A program made the position numbers and the translations under genes. A model generated the notes under the pieces. That model made no database searches. It saw nothing but the letters and a program-made list of their open reading frames with translations, and was not told where the DNA came from. 64,000 nt of DNA, taken from the NCBI RefSeq assembly GCF_000619925.1, contig NZ_JHVB01000007.1:62001-126000 (forward strand), given 5' to 3'. Positions 1-8,684 of this stretch are shown here, in pieces. This DNA is from Treponema sp. C6A8 (GTDB lineage: Bacteria; Spirochaetota; Spirochaetia; Treponematales; Treponemataceae). The number at the start of each line of letters is the position of its first letter. Positions within the stretch are counted from its first letter, which is position 1.

Positions 1-37
1 GAATAATAAAAAGCGTTATCTTCCTAATTTGGTGAAT

Positions 38-694
38 CTAATCCAGATGTAAAAGTCTAAAATGATTTTTCCAGTAATCAATCAGGCCGTCAGCTTTCAT
101 TTTGCTGAGTTCGGCACTTAAAGCAGAACGGTCTACCTGTAAATAATCTGCAAGTTGCTGCCTGTCATAAGGAATATCAAATTCAGCATGAGGGCTTTTT
201 GCAGGAAGGCAGGATGAAAGATATGCCAGAAGTCTTCCTCTGATTGTCTTTGCATTTGTATGAAATATACGCTGTGAAAGATGAAGATTTTTATTCATGC
301 TAATCTGCAGAATATTTTTAATCAGAACCGAATTAATTTTATTGTTGCTGTGAAGAAAAATATTCCTGGGTTTTATCATCATAATCTTAGAATCTTCAAC
401 AGCAACAACATCTACCATCAAAGGTTTACCTGTTAAGGCATAAGTCTCTCCGAAAACCTTTCCGCTTCCAAGATTATCAATAATAGTTTTATTTCCCCAG
501 TAATCTGTGCTTTCTATTTGAATTCGTCCTTCAAGTACAAAGCCCATTACTTCTGTTATGCTTCCTGAATTAAAAATACACGCCCCTTTCTTTAGAGCCT
601 TTTCTGAACTTTCAAAAAGCTTTAATGCCTCTGGCAGGCTTTTTTCATCAAGGCCTGTAAAAAGAGGATGTTTAATCAGTTCAAGGATATTCAT
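38..694 (-). CDS. Crp/Fnr-family transcriptional regulator
   Basis: A 218-residue protein with an N-terminal cyclic-nucleotide-binding-like beta-roll (about residues 10-115, including the family-like stretch GKVFGETYALTG) and a C-terminal winged helix in which LADYLQVDRSALSAELSKM is the recognition helix region. This is the Crp/Fnr layout at normal length. There is no N-terminal Cys cluster as in Fnr, so direct Fe-S oxygen sensing is not indicated. The gene is divergent from a two-cluster ferredoxin, with a 16-bp palindrome between them, so the likely targets are itself and the ferredoxin. HcpR-type nitrosative or redox regulators have this kind of neighbour, but the sensed signal cannot be read from the sequence. 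Confidence 0.85.
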   Translation of the reverse strand: MNILELIKHPLFTGLDEKSLPEALKLFESSEKALKKGACIFNSGSITEVMGFVLEGRIQIESTDYWGNKTIIDNLGSGKVFGETYALTGKPLMVDVVAVEDSKIMMIKPRNIFLHSNNKINSVLIKNILQISMNKNLHLSQRIFHTNAKTIRGRLLAYLSSCLPAKSPHAEFDIPYDRQQLADYLQVDRSALSAELSKMKADGLIDYWKNHFRLLHLD

Positions 695-715
695 ATTTCT
701 AGTTTATTTGATTTT

Positions 716-731
716 TGTTGTTTTAACAACA
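716..731. promoter_or_regulatory. Palindrome between the Crp/Fnr gene and the ferredoxin gene
   Basis: TGTTGTT-TT-AACAACA is a perfect 7+2+7 inverted repeat in the 97-bp divergent intergenic region. Its length and symmetry fit a Crp/Fnr-family dimer site. Assignment to the neighbouring regulator is an inference from position. Confidence 0.5.
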
Positions 732-791
732 TTCTTTTTCATTCCCTGCTGGTAAATTAAAACCGTAAAAAGGATTAAATCGAGGTTAATT

Positions 792-1529
792 ATGATTAGA
801 AAGATTGTTAAGATTGATGAGGAAAAATGCACTGGCTGTGGTTTATGTGCTTCTGCCTGCCACGAAAATGCAATTGTTATGGAAAATGGAAAGGCTCATC
901 TTTTACGTGATGATTTTTGTGATGGTTTTGGAGACTGTCTTCCGGCCTGCCCTGCAGGTGCAATTACAATTGACGAGCGGGAATGTGCAGAATATGATCC
1001 GCAGGCTGTAGAAAAGAGAAAGCAGATTCTTGCCCGGCAGCAGGAGGAAAGTCCTATGCTACATCCTCATTCTGGAGGCTGCCCTGGAAGTGCAATGCAT
1101 ACGTTTAATAGGGCTCAGACCTCATGTGACTCAGAAAATGAATCTTCAGCGAAAACAGCAGTAAAAAGCGAACTGATGCAGTGGCCGGTTCAAATCAAAC
1201 TGCTTCCTGTTCAGGCACCTTTTTATGAAAATGCAAATCTTCTGATTGCCGCTGACTGTACAGCCTATGCATACGCTGCTTTCCATAGGGATTTTATCAA
1301 GAATCACATTACGCTTGTCGGCTGTCCAAAACTAGATGAAGGCGACTACACAGAAAAGCTTACAGCGATTATAAGTCAGAACAACATAAAAAGTCTTACT
1401 ATTGTTAGAATGGAAGTTCCCTGCTGCGGAGGACTTGAACGTGCTGCAACAGATGCCCTTAAAGCAAGCGGAAAATTCCTTCCCTGGCGTGTCATTGTAA
1501 TTAGTCGGGATGGTGAGATTTTGGAATAA
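792..1529 (+). CDS. 4Fe-4S dicluster ferredoxin-like protein
   Basis: A 245-residue soluble protein. The N-terminus has two [4Fe-4S] motifs: CTGCGLCASAC at residues 14-24, and a CDGFGDCLPAC variant near residues 44-54, where a Phe-Gly replaces the usual second cysteine so that the second cluster may be incomplete or of altered type. The remaining 150 residues have further cysteines (GGCPGS, CCGG near residue 210) and resemble the extension of ferredoxin-like proteins linked to HcpR/Hcp systems. A GAGG Shine-Dalgarno lies before the ATG. It is divergent from a Crp/Fnr regulator, which suggests redox- or NO-responsive expression. The exact electron partner is unknown. Confidence 0.75.
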   Translation: MIRKIVKIDEEKCTGCGLCASACHENAIVMENGKAHLLRDDFCDGFGDCLPACPAGAITIDERECAEYDPQAVEKRKQILARQQEESPMLHPHSGGCPGSAMHTFNRAQTSCDSENESSAKTAVKSELMQWPVQIKLLPVQAPFYENANLLIAADCTAYAYAAFHRDFIKNHITLVGCPKLDEGDYTEKLTAIISQNNIKSLTIVRMEVPCCGGLERAATDALKASGKFLPWRVIVISRDGEILE

Positions 1530-1559
1530 GGTCAGTTACTCTTTGTGCATCACTATAAC

Positions 1560-1997
1560 TTAATTGTGTGATAAATAGTCATCAATATCTTCAATATCCA
1601 GAACCTTATATCTGGCCTTAATACAAAGTTCTGCAAAAAGTCCATGTCCTGGGATTTTCTTGCCAGAGAAAGTTCCGTCATAAATTTGCTTAATCCCACA
1701 TGAAGGACTTCGACTCTGGAGAATTATCAAATCAGGATTTTCTTGCTGGACAATTTCAAAAGCTTTTTGAGCACCGAGGGAAAACTCTTTTGTGATGTTT
1801 TTCCCTTCGGTGTTCATAACCTGACCGTCTACAATTTCTGCAGAAGGCCGCGGAGTGGGAAGTCCGCCCAAAACTTCAGGGCAGACTTTTATCATTTCGT
1901 GAGTCTGGAGAAACTCCATCATTTTCTGATTGAGGTTGTTCCCGCCGTTATATTTGCAGTTATCACCGGCAAGACAGGCACTGACTATTACTTTCAT
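1560..1997 (-). CDS. DUF523 family protein
   Basis: About 145 residues starting MKVIVSACLAG, the characteristic DUF523 start, with the conserved CKYNGGNN segment and the later SRSPSCG motif with its cysteine. The start was placed at 1997 because its ATG overlaps the stop of the upstream Fic gene as ATGA, indicating translational coupling; the in-frame start further upstream lies within the Fic gene. DUF523 proteins are small, widespread and of unknown biochemical role, and the cysteines suggest metal or Fe-S binding. It is the third gene of a helicase-Fic-DUF523 operon. Confidence 0.8.
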   Translation of the reverse strand: MKVIVSACLAGDNCKYNGGNNLNQKMMEFLQTHEMIKVCPEVLGGLPTPRPSAEIVDGQVMNTEGKNITKEFSLGAQKAFEIVQQENPDLIILQSRSPSCGIKQIYDGTFSGKKIPGHGLFAELCIKARYKVLDIEDIDDYLSHN

Positions 1998-3088
1998 ATA
2001 ATTTCCCAATGCCCGTTTTTGTCGGCACCAACTCGTTTAATAATTTTTTGATTCTGAAGTTTCTTCATATTCTCAATTATGCTCTTGCGAGTAATACCAA
2101 CAATCTCTGCTAATTTTTCCTGTGTTACAAACGGATTTTTCTTTATTTCTTCAAGAATCTTTTTCTGATTTGCAGTGAATTTTACAGTAACGTTTACAGT
2201 AACGTTTTGAGTAACCTCATTTACTGTTTTTTCATTATACTTGATGTGGCAATATCTGTTCTTAAGTTCATTCTTTTCACCGAGCAGCAAATTACGAAAG
2301 AATCTTTCCAGATATTCTGTATTCATGTAAATACCCTTGTTCATGTTGGTATAATTTGCACGAACCAGAGCATTACGGAAATACCAGCTGTTCTTTTCAA
2401 ATGGTTCATTGTTTACTTCAAAGCCAAGAGAGTTCAAATATTTAATTGTGAAAACAGCAGTTGTTCTGGTATTACCTTCTCCAAACGGATGAATCTGCCA
2501 GATGTTTGCAATAAACCGAGTAAGATGTTTTATAGTATCTTCTTTAGAAAGCTTAGAATAGTCAAAAGACTTTTCCTGGCCAAAATCATATTCCAATGTC
2601 TGACGAATCATATCGGCATTTGCATATAGGACAGATTCACCATCTAAAACCCACTCACGTTTAGAAATATTATAATCCCGGAATCGTCCAGCCTTTACCT
2701 TGTAGAACACACCTGTAAATAAACGTTTATGAATAGAAAGCAGCAAATCCGGTGTAAAGCTGAAAGTTTTCTCTGCAAGTATTTCACGGATACGTACAGA
2801 AACTTTATCTGCTTCTTCTGCATCATCTTCATCTTCATCTTCTGTTCTGCCCTGGCGAGTTTGATAATAAGAATCAATAAGCTGCCTGGCCTCTTCAATT
2901 GTAATCTCACCATCAATATTTCGCTTTGCAGTTTCGTAAAGATATTTTGAAGGAGTAAGTCCATCTACCTGCTGCAAGCCGATAGCAGTCTGCCAGAGCT
3001 TTCCGTTTTCCTGTTTTTCTGGTTCACTCTGGAGAATGTATGAGTCAAAGTCTATTTCGAAAGGATTAGCATTATTTTTTTCTATCAT
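1994..3088 (-). CDS. Fic family protein with C-terminal winged helix
   Basis: A 364-residue protein carrying the Fic signature HPFGEGNTRTT with catalytic His near residue 200, so it is probably an active nucleotidyl (AMP-type) transferase acting on protein hydroxyls. The motif has Glu and Thr (EGNTR) where the commonest form has DGNGR. The C-terminal 60 residues look like a winged-helix DNA-binding or autoregulatory domain (TQEKLAEIVGITRKSIIENMKKLQ). An acidic run EDEDEDDAEE lies near residues 83-92. I see no clear S/T-xxx-E-G/N inhibitory motif. The start overlaps the helicase stop by ATGA, so it is co-translated with the helicase. The pair may be a defence or stress module; the target is unknown. 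Confidence 0.85.
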   Translation of the reverse strand: MIEKNNANPFEIDFDSYILQSEPEKQENGKLWQTAIGLQQVDGLTPSKYLYETAKRNIDGEITIEEARQLIDSYYQTRQGRTEDEDEDDAEEADKVSVRIREILAEKTFSFTPDLLLSIHKRLFTGVFYKVKAGRFRDYNISKREWVLDGESVLYANADMIRQTLEYDFGQEKSFDYSKLSKEDTIKHLTRFIANIWQIHPFGEGNTRTTAVFTIKYLNSLGFEVNNEPFEKNSWYFRNALVRANYTNMNKGIYMNTEYLERFFRNLLLGEKNELKNRYCHIKYNEKTVNEVTQNVTVNVTVKFTANQKKILEEIKKNPFVTQEKLAEIVGITRKSIIENMKKLQNQKIIKRVGADKNGHWEII

Positions 3089-5661
3089 TCTGTTACTCCC
3101 AAATAAGTATCTAATTGTGCTTTTATTTTGTTTTCTTCTCCCGAACCTTTTGTACTTAATCTCAAAAGCGGTAATCCAATTTGTTCAAATATAGCATTCT
3201 TCTTTAAGTCTCGTTCAGCCTGTTTTGTTCCCTTTTTATGATAGTTATAGCCGTCCACTTCTATTCCAAAAAGAATCTCTTTTGTTACTCGATTGAAAAC
3301 TGTAAAGTCCACATGAGCCCAGCTCCGATTTGCAAATGTCGAAAGTTCTTCTGGAAGCTCTCTCATATAGTTTTTATTCACAACATCTTTCAAAGGCATT
3401 TCAAACACAAAACTAAACTTAGAATATTTAGGTTCTTCAAAGATATTTGTAAGCAGCGTATTCATTGCATTTTCGGAATCATACTTTGATATTTTGTTGG
3501 CAACCTTAAGATACTTAAACTTAGCTTCAGTATCTTTTGTATAGAAGAAATCAAAAATTGAATTAACCTTACTTTCTTCAACAGAAAAATTGTTGTACTG
3601 GATATATTTTAATAAAGCGACAAGATTAGAGTTTTCTGGCTGCTCATTTCCAGACAAGACCACAGCAAGTTTTTTCTTCGCTCGTGATATTGCGACATTA
3701 AGCATATTAGCATCATCAGCAAAACTCGTAATTTCATTATCAACTGTAGAAATAATAATATTATCTTTTTCCCGTCCCTGATATTTATGAACCGTAGCTG
3801 CATCAATACCAGGGATTTGAGAACGTATTGCATCAGTCTGATTATTATATGGTGCAATAATTCCAAGATTTGCAATTTCTTCTTTAGTGTATTTAGGAAG
3901 AATCTCTTCTTTGATTACATCAATTTGACGCTGATTATAATGGTCTTTACAGAAGTTACCTGGAGTTGTTTTAATTGCTTCAAGAACATCAGTTTCCCCT
4001 TTATCTTCCGTCATTATTAAAAGTTTACCACCATAAAACTGCTGATTACAAAAATTGATAATTTTAGGATGGCAGCGGTAATGTTCACGAAGTAAAGTCT
4101 GAGGTGTATCAGGAAGGACCTGTTCAAGAGAAGCAAGAAAACTGTTAATGTAATTATATCCTGCAGGTAGTTTAGTTTGTTCAAAAAGTTCCTGTACAAC
4201 TTGTCTTTTTTGTTCCTCAATAACATTTGGAAGCTGCATTTTATCACCTACAATTACAGCATTCTTTGCACATGATAAAGCCAAAGCTCCGGTAACAACA
4301 TCAACCTGAGAAGCTTCATCCATGATTACATAGTCAAACAAAAACTCTGTTCCCTGCCCTATTGTTCCTCTTGAAGAAAAAGTTGTACTTAGAATTACAG
4401 GATATTCGCTAGCGAAACTTGCAGGATTAAAATATATTTCTTTACCATCTTTGAATTGTATACGCTCAGCTTTCTTTGAATATTTCTTTGCAACTTCACT
4501 TCTTAAAGTTGTTAAGCATTTTTCATAGACATCGTTAGGATTAAAGCCTTTTACAATACTTTCTTTTTCATTTAATTCATTCTCAAGTTCTTTCTTTTTA
4601 AGAGGATAATAAGTAGCTTTAATTGTTTCTATTGCCTTGTCAGGATTAACTGTCCAGTTACCTTTTTCGCCAAGACCAAAGGAAAGCTTAAGTTTTAGAT
4701 TCATAAAGAATCCGAACTTTTCTTTCTCTTCATAAGTAAATTGAATCTTCTGGAGTAAGTCCATCAGAACATCAGAAGATTTTTTCAATAGCTTTTTATT
4801 ACTGTAAATATCTGTAATTGAGTTATCAAAATATTTAGATTCAATTTCAAGTGCAGCTAATTCTGATTTAATTGTAGAAATACGTTCATTCGCTTCAAAG
4901 TATTTTCCAAGATGTTTGATATCTTCATCCAAGAGCGGAGACAAAACTGGCAATTTATTTTTCCAGTCTTTAAGATATTCCGGATAGAACTGCTGCTGAC
5001 TCTTCAGAAAGTTTTCGATATTTTCCCTTTTTCCATGAAAAGCACAGATAAATCCAAGCCCATACTTATCGGAAGCAAGTTTTTCATAAACATTTCTGGT
5101 TGCATCATTGTTATTTGATACAATCAAAACAGTTTTATCATGCATCAAAAGATTTGCAATTATGTTTAGAATAGTCTGAGTTTTTCCAGTTCCAGGAGGC
5201 CCTTGAATTATACTTACCTGGTTATTCAATGCCGTACTTACAGCCTTAAACTGACTGTTATTACAGCCAAATGGAAATATCAGAGATTGTATTTTTGATT
5301 TTTCTTCTTTACCTTTTTTAGGATTTAAGTATCTTGCTAAAACTGAATATTCATTTACAAACTTTGATTTTTCAAGATTCTTTACAAGAAGATTCTGACC
5401 TTCATCATTTTTAATGTCACTGAACTGAGCCATCTGCAGAAGGTAATCAAAAACTGTAGCTGACTGTTTATCTTTAAGACAGTTTTTGATTATCTGAAGA
5501 TCAGCACTTCTGCACGGATATGTTTTTCCATCTTTGTATGTGATGTAATACACATCTTTACGAGAATCATATTGTAGTTTTTCTATATCACCTGTTTTAT
5601 TTCGTCTGCCGTATTTATCGGTGACGAAGATGATATCGTGTAGACTTTCACTATTATTCAT
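3085..5661 (-). CDS. SF1 (UPF1/DNA2-like) helicase with C-terminal PD-(D/E)XK-like domain
   Basis: An 858-residue protein. After a unique N-terminal 100 residues comes a DNA2/UPF1-type helicase core: Walker A GPPGTGKT at about 154-161, Walker B DEASQVD, REHYRCHPKIINF (motif IV area), TVHKYQGREKDNIIIST (motif V) and AISRAKKKL (motif VI). The last 130 residues contain GIEVDGYNYHKKGTKQAERD followed by GLPLLRL, the pattern of DUF2726/DUF559-type nuclease folds (the E-VDG and later charged residues could be catalytic). The combination resembles helicase-nuclease proteins of defence islands. It is the first gene of an overlapping operon with Fic and DUF523 genes. Substrate and activity are inferred. 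Confidence 0.8.
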   Translation of the reverse strand: MNNSESLHDIIFVTDKYGRRNKTGDIEKLQYDSRKDVYYITYKDGKTYPCRSADLQIIKNCLKDKQSATVFDYLLQMAQFSDIKNDEGQNLLVKNLEKSKFVNEYSVLARYLNPKKGKEEKSKIQSLIFPFGCNNSQFKAVSTALNNQVSIIQGPPGTGKTQTILNIIANLLMHDKTVLIVSNNNDATRNVYEKLASDKYGLGFICAFHGKRENIENFLKSQQQFYPEYLKDWKNKLPVLSPLLDEDIKHLGKYFEANERISTIKSELAALEIESKYFDNSITDIYSNKKLLKKSSDVLMDLLQKIQFTYEEKEKFGFFMNLKLKLSFGLGEKGNWTVNPDKAIETIKATYYPLKKKELENELNEKESIVKGFNPNDVYEKCLTTLRSEVAKKYSKKAERIQFKDGKEIYFNPASFASEYPVILSTTFSSRGTIGQGTEFLFDYVIMDEASQVDVVTGALALSCAKNAVIVGDKMQLPNVIEEQKRQVVQELFEQTKLPAGYNYINSFLASLEQVLPDTPQTLLREHYRCHPKIINFCNQQFYGGKLLIMTEDKGETDVLEAIKTTPGNFCKDHYNQRQIDVIKEEILPKYTKEEIANLGIIAPYNNQTDAIRSQIPGIDAATVHKYQGREKDNIIISTVDNEITSFADDANMLNVAISRAKKKLAVVLSGNEQPENSNLVALLKYIQYNNFSVEESKVNSIFDFFYTKDTEAKFKYLKVANKISKYDSENAMNTLLTNIFEEPKYSKFSFVFEMPLKDVVNKNYMRELPEELSTFANRSWAHVDFTVFNRVTKEILFGIEVDGYNYHKKGTKQAERDLKKNAIFEQIGLPLLRLSTKGSGEENKIKAQLDTYLGVTE

Positions 5662-5740
5662 TTACAAATTAGCTCCTTTCTACTACACATTTGGGCTCCA
5701 GATACTTCAAATATATTTCATTATACTGTAGCAAATATGA

Positions 5741-6028
5741 TATGGTGTATATTTCTTTCTTGAAAACCTAAGTATTAAGTTTCTCGTAAGCGTCATTTTT
5801 CCGCTTTTTCAGGCTATTGAGACTGCTGAAACATCTGATCTTTTAATCAATTTAATGTTCCAAGGAAGAAGTTCTGACCAGTTTGAATCAGTCCAGCTGG
5901 TTGTGTCTGCGGCTAATTCAAAGATTGAAGAAAGATATTCTGTATCCGACAGCGCAGTATCAGATTCCTTCCCATTCACCTTCGATACCGAGAGACTTGA
6001 GGATTTCGTTCATGAGAGGGCTCCCTGA
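5741..6028 (+). pseudogene. Open frame without a good start, probable gene remnant
   Basis: An open frame of 95 codons follows a TGA at 5738. Its first ATG is only at 5855, and I see no convincing ribosome-binding site. The encoded text (for example FQGRSSDQFESVQLVVSAAN, ending RLEDFVHERAP) looks protein-like but I do not recognise it. It converges on the 3' end of the membrane-protein gene at 6010. Most likely it is the 3' end of a decayed gene. The 5662-5740 stretch holds only the AT-rich promoter region of the helicase operon. Confidence 0.35.
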
Positions 6029-6477
6029 GAGTGATTATCTATTTTAAATTTTCCAGCTAAAAACATAATTAAAATGAAAGCAATAATGAAAATGATATAT
6101 TCATGTATTTTATTTTTCTTAAAAGTATTGAGTTCGTTTATTGGAAGTTTGAAACCATTCTTTGGATTTCGAATAATTTCTATTTTTTTATTTTCATAGT
6201 ATTCATCAGAAGGGCGGAAATCTAAATTACAAATTTGAATTACATCATCATCCTGTAAATGGTATTCTATTTTTGCTTTATAATGATACTTTGATATACC
6301 TTTCCTTGATGAAGTTTTAGTTTCTAATGAATAAGAATTGACAATTACAGTTTCAATTACTCCATATTTTTTTAGATGTGAAAGTTTTATATAATTATAC
6401 CCAGCTAAAATAATAAATGATGTAATAAACAGAAAAATAAGAATAACTTGTTCTTTACTGTATTTTAAATTTTCCAT
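6010..6477 (-). CDS. Small membrane protein, paralogue of the gene at 16001
   Basis: 155 residues with an N-terminal membrane helix (about 13-30) and a C-terminal one (about 127-143), with an intervening beta-rich soluble region. It shares a clear block with the protein at 16001: YN followed by LSxLxKYGVxE, then VxSYSLE, then KxGxxxYxYxAKI, then QIC-LDF-P. The function is unknown; the architecture resembles DUF3592-like membrane proteins. No operon partner is visible. Confidence 0.6.
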   Translation of the reverse strand: MENLKYSKEQVILIFLFITSFIILAGYNYIKLSHLKKYGVIETVIVNSYSLETKTSSRKGISKYHYKAKIEYHLQDDDVIQICNLDFRPSDEYYENKKIEIIRNPKNGFKLPINELNTFKKNKIHEYIIFIIAFILIMFLAGKFKIDNHSQGALS

Positions 6478-6517
6478 TTAGTATTAAAATATCACACATA
6501 TTTCAAAATTTCTATCT

Positions 6518-6580
6518 GCGTAAGGGATTGTTGGGGCTGCCCTGAAGGGCAGTTCCGGAGCGGTAACGAAGGAATGAAGT
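6518..6580 (+). repeat. GC-rich interspersed repeat, family A, truncated copy
   Basis: Begins GCGTAAGGGATTG and contains a GGGCTGCCCTGAAGGGCAG hairpin followed by TTCCGGAGCGGTAACGAAGGAATG. The same order of blocks opens the longer copies at 29072 and, on the other strand, at 41889. The GC content is strikingly above the surroundings. Confidence 0.55.
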
Positions 6581-6599
6581 ACATAATTATACCACAATT

Positions 6600-6720
6600 T
6601 AAATCCATTCTCCACGAATCTTATATGGAGTAATTTCAATATTCCAGGGGAGAAGTTTTGTACTCGTCAATATACTCATCAAAGTACTCTATGTCAGATT
6701 TAGGGGAATGACTAAAGCTG
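6600..6720 (-). pseudogene. Frameshifted coding remnant
   Basis: On the minus strand one frame reads SHSPKSDIEYFDEYIDEYKTSP and then stops, while the next frame continues as PWNIEITPYKIRGEWI. The frame switch falls in a CCCC run near 6648. This looks like the decayed end of a gene. The rest of the 6478-6818 gap contains repeat A and AT-rich sequence with no other gene. Confidence 0.35.
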
Positions 6721-6818
6721 CCAACTATTTATTCTGTTTTTTCTTTTGGTCTCTATACTCAATAAATAAATTTAATGCACTTGTTAGAAGCAAAAGAAAT
6801 ACAACATTATGCACATTG

Positions 6819-7433
6819 TTACAGAGTGCGCTTTAGTCCCACCCCGTATTGGACGCCGTGCTTCAGATAAGTTTCGGCGCGGCCGTGGGCTTCGGCTTCG
6901 ACGATAAACGGAAGCTTGTAGCCAACGAATACGTCAAGCAGAAAATGCTTGGGGAGCGAAAACTTGTAGCCGAGCTGGGGCACGAAAGAGACGACGTTTC
7001 CGCTGATGTCCTCGGTGTCTTCAGTTTTGCTGATGTAGCCTAAGTAGTCAAAATAGCTTCCCATCGCGACATAGAGTTTCCGCAGTTCTTTGCTGAGCGG
7101 GTACCATTCGGTGAACAGCCCCAGTGTGACGGTCGTACAGTAATAGTCGCACCAGCTGGTGTTCATTGTCGCGTGACCAAAATAGCCTTTGAATGCATAA
7201 TGCGGAAAAATCTGCCGCTCGTACTGCACGCCAAACCCGATGCCGCCCGCGATCAGTTCCCGGGCAAGCAGCATAAAGTCCAGCGTCCACAGCTGCGTGA
7301 CGGCCTTTTCGGTGTTTGCGGCGCTTTCAGCCGTGTCGCTCTGTGGCGGTTTGTCTGACGGGGTAAGCTCCTGCGAAAAAAGTACACCTGTGCAGAAGAC
7401 AATCAGAGCCGCATGCGCAAAAAAATGTTTCAT
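6819..7433 (-). CDS. Predicted outer-membrane beta-barrel protein
   Basis: About 204 residues with a cleavable signal peptide (MKHFFAHAALIVFCTGVLFSQ) and alternating, aromatic-rich strands such as YAFKGYFGHATMNTSW and HFLLDVFVGYKLPF, as in small beta-barrel outer-membrane proteins. The start was moved to the methionine opening the signal peptide. The GC content of this gene and of the following cyclase is visibly higher than in the flanking genes. It is divergent from the diguanylate cyclase gene. Function unknown. Confidence 0.6.
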   Translation of the reverse strand: MKHFFAHAALIVFCTGVLFSQELTPSDKPPQSDTAESAANTEKAVTQLWTLDFMLLARELIAGGIGFGVQYERQIFPHYAFKGYFGHATMNTSWCDYYCTTVTLGLFTEWYPLSKELRKLYVAMGSYFDYLGYISKTEDTEDISGNVVSFVPQLGYKFSLPKHFLLDVFVGYKLPFIVEAEAHGRAETYLKHGVQYGVGLKRTL

Positions 7434-7523
7434 CGAGAGATTAGTGTAGCACAAAGAGCTACCAATGGCAAAACGCCGCGCTTTTTTCTTGTCAGCACAC
7501 TGGTTATCCCTTAAAATTATTCC

Positions 7524-8600
7524 ATGGAACAGTGCGAAATGTCTTCGATAGACGCATACCTGAACCGGGCATTCAGGATTATCGTAGTGCTGCCCCTGAC
7601 GGGAGCAACGACCTCGGCTTTTGTCTTTACCATTTTCCGGCTTTTAGGCTGGTGGCCTGACATCCCATCTCGCCTGCTTGCCGTGTATGATGTGGTAAAC
7701 GTCTTTTACTTTGCGATTGCAGTCTATCTTTTCCGCACCTGCAAGGACGAGTTTGGAATCATCCGGCCGGAAAAAATTAAGCAGGGAAAGCGTTTTGTCG
7801 GCTTTCTCGTAGTCGCCCAGTGGAATTTCATCTCCTATATGATTCCTGACCGGGAATGGTGGGCATACCTTTTCTTTTTTATTGCGCTCACCATCGTTTT
7901 CTTCGACATTCGCTTTACGTCCATCCTGTCTTTTCTGCTGACAGCCTCTACGGTCATTTCGTGGATTGTGCACGGAAAATACATGTTCCTTTCTTCTGCA
8001 GACCCCTTGTTTTATCCGACGCTGGTACTGCGGCTTTTCTGTATAGGCCTTACGATTCTTACGCTGCTTTTTATCACCTATTTTGGCGGAAAATATCTGG
8101 TGGAAGAGCTTGAGCGCCATGCAAATTACGACCCGTTGACCAATCTCTTGAACCGCCGCGGCATGGGCGCTTATCTAAAAAGTGCCTGCGAGAAGGTTGA
8201 AGCCGGAAAAGCATCCTTCTGTCTTATGATGATGGATATCGACGATTTTAAGCACGTGAATGACACGCACGGTCACGACTGCGGAGACGAGGTGCTGCGC
8301 CGGGTTGCTTACACGGTGACTACGGGCGTAAAAAAGGACGACTATGTCTTTCGCTATGGCGGCGAGGAAATCCTTGTGCTCTTGCAGACTGATTTTGAAA
8401 CAGCCCAGCTTGTAGCCGAGCGCATCAGAAAGGATATTGCAAAAGACCCCGTGCGCTACCGCGAGGGAGTGAGCGTTCCGGTGACGGTAACAATCGGACT
8501 TACAGCCTTTGAGCGCGGAAAAGAGGCTCATGCAGTGCTTGAAGAGGCCGACGCAAAGCTCTACTACGGAAAGCGCCACGGCAAAAACTGCATTTGTTAA
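7524..8600 (+). CDS. Membrane-bound diguanylate cyclase (GGDEF)
   Basis: 358 residues. The first 190 contain about six hydrophobic helices (an MHYT/7TM-like sensor of unknown ligand). The rest is a GGDEF domain beginning DPLTNLLNRRGMGAYL, with the active-site motif RYGGEEI near residue 280 and MMDIDDFKHVNDTHGHDCGDEVL upstream, so c-di-GMP synthesis is predicted. An RxxD-type product inhibition site is not obvious. The ATG at 7524 is used; an ATG at 7539 is an alternative, as no strong ribosome-binding site decides. GC-rich codon use sets it apart from the downstream zinc genes. Confidence 0.85.
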   Translation: MEQCEMSSIDAYLNRAFRIIVVLPLTGATTSAFVFTIFRLLGWWPDIPSRLLAVYDVVNVFYFAIAVYLFRTCKDEFGIIRPEKIKQGKRFVGFLVVAQWNFISYMIPDREWWAYLFFFIALTIVFFDIRFTSILSFLLTASTVISWIVHGKYMFLSSADPLFYPTLVLRLFCIGLTILTLLFITYFGGKYLVEELERHANYDPLTNLLNRRGMGAYLKSACEKVEAGKASFCLMMMDIDDFKHVNDTHGHDCGDEVLRRVAYTVTTGVKKDDYVFRYGGEEILVLLQTDFETAQLVAERIRKDIAKDPVRYREGVSVPVTVTIGLTAFERGKEAHAVLEEADAKLYYGKRHGKNCIC

Positions 8601-8601
8601 A

Positions 8602-8620
8602 TTTGAGAATAATTCTCAAA
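8602..8620. promoter_or_regulatory. Fur/Zur-type operator 1
   Basis: TTTGAGAAT-A-ATTCTCAAA is a perfect 19-bp palindrome (extending as AATT arms to 8600-8622). It lies just upstream of a TTGAC -35 hexamer at 8626. Length and AT-rich symmetry fit a Fur-superfamily site. It lies in front of the Fur-family gene itself, so autoregulation is likely. Confidence 0.7.
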
Positions 8621-8652
8621 TTCTATTGACTTTTTTATTTGCTTACTGTAAT

Positions 8653-8671
8653 TTTGATAACCGTTATCAAA
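8653..8671. promoter_or_regulatory. Fur/Zur-type operator 2
   Basis: TTTGATAAC-C-GTTATCAAA is a second perfect 19-bp palindrome, sharing the TTTGA...TCAAA ends with the first site. It is located over the expected -10/start region and 14 bp before the ATG of the regulator. Two boxes around one promoter indicate repression of the downstream zinc genes. Confidence 0.7.
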
Positions 8672-8684
8672 TTGCGGTCAAAAA

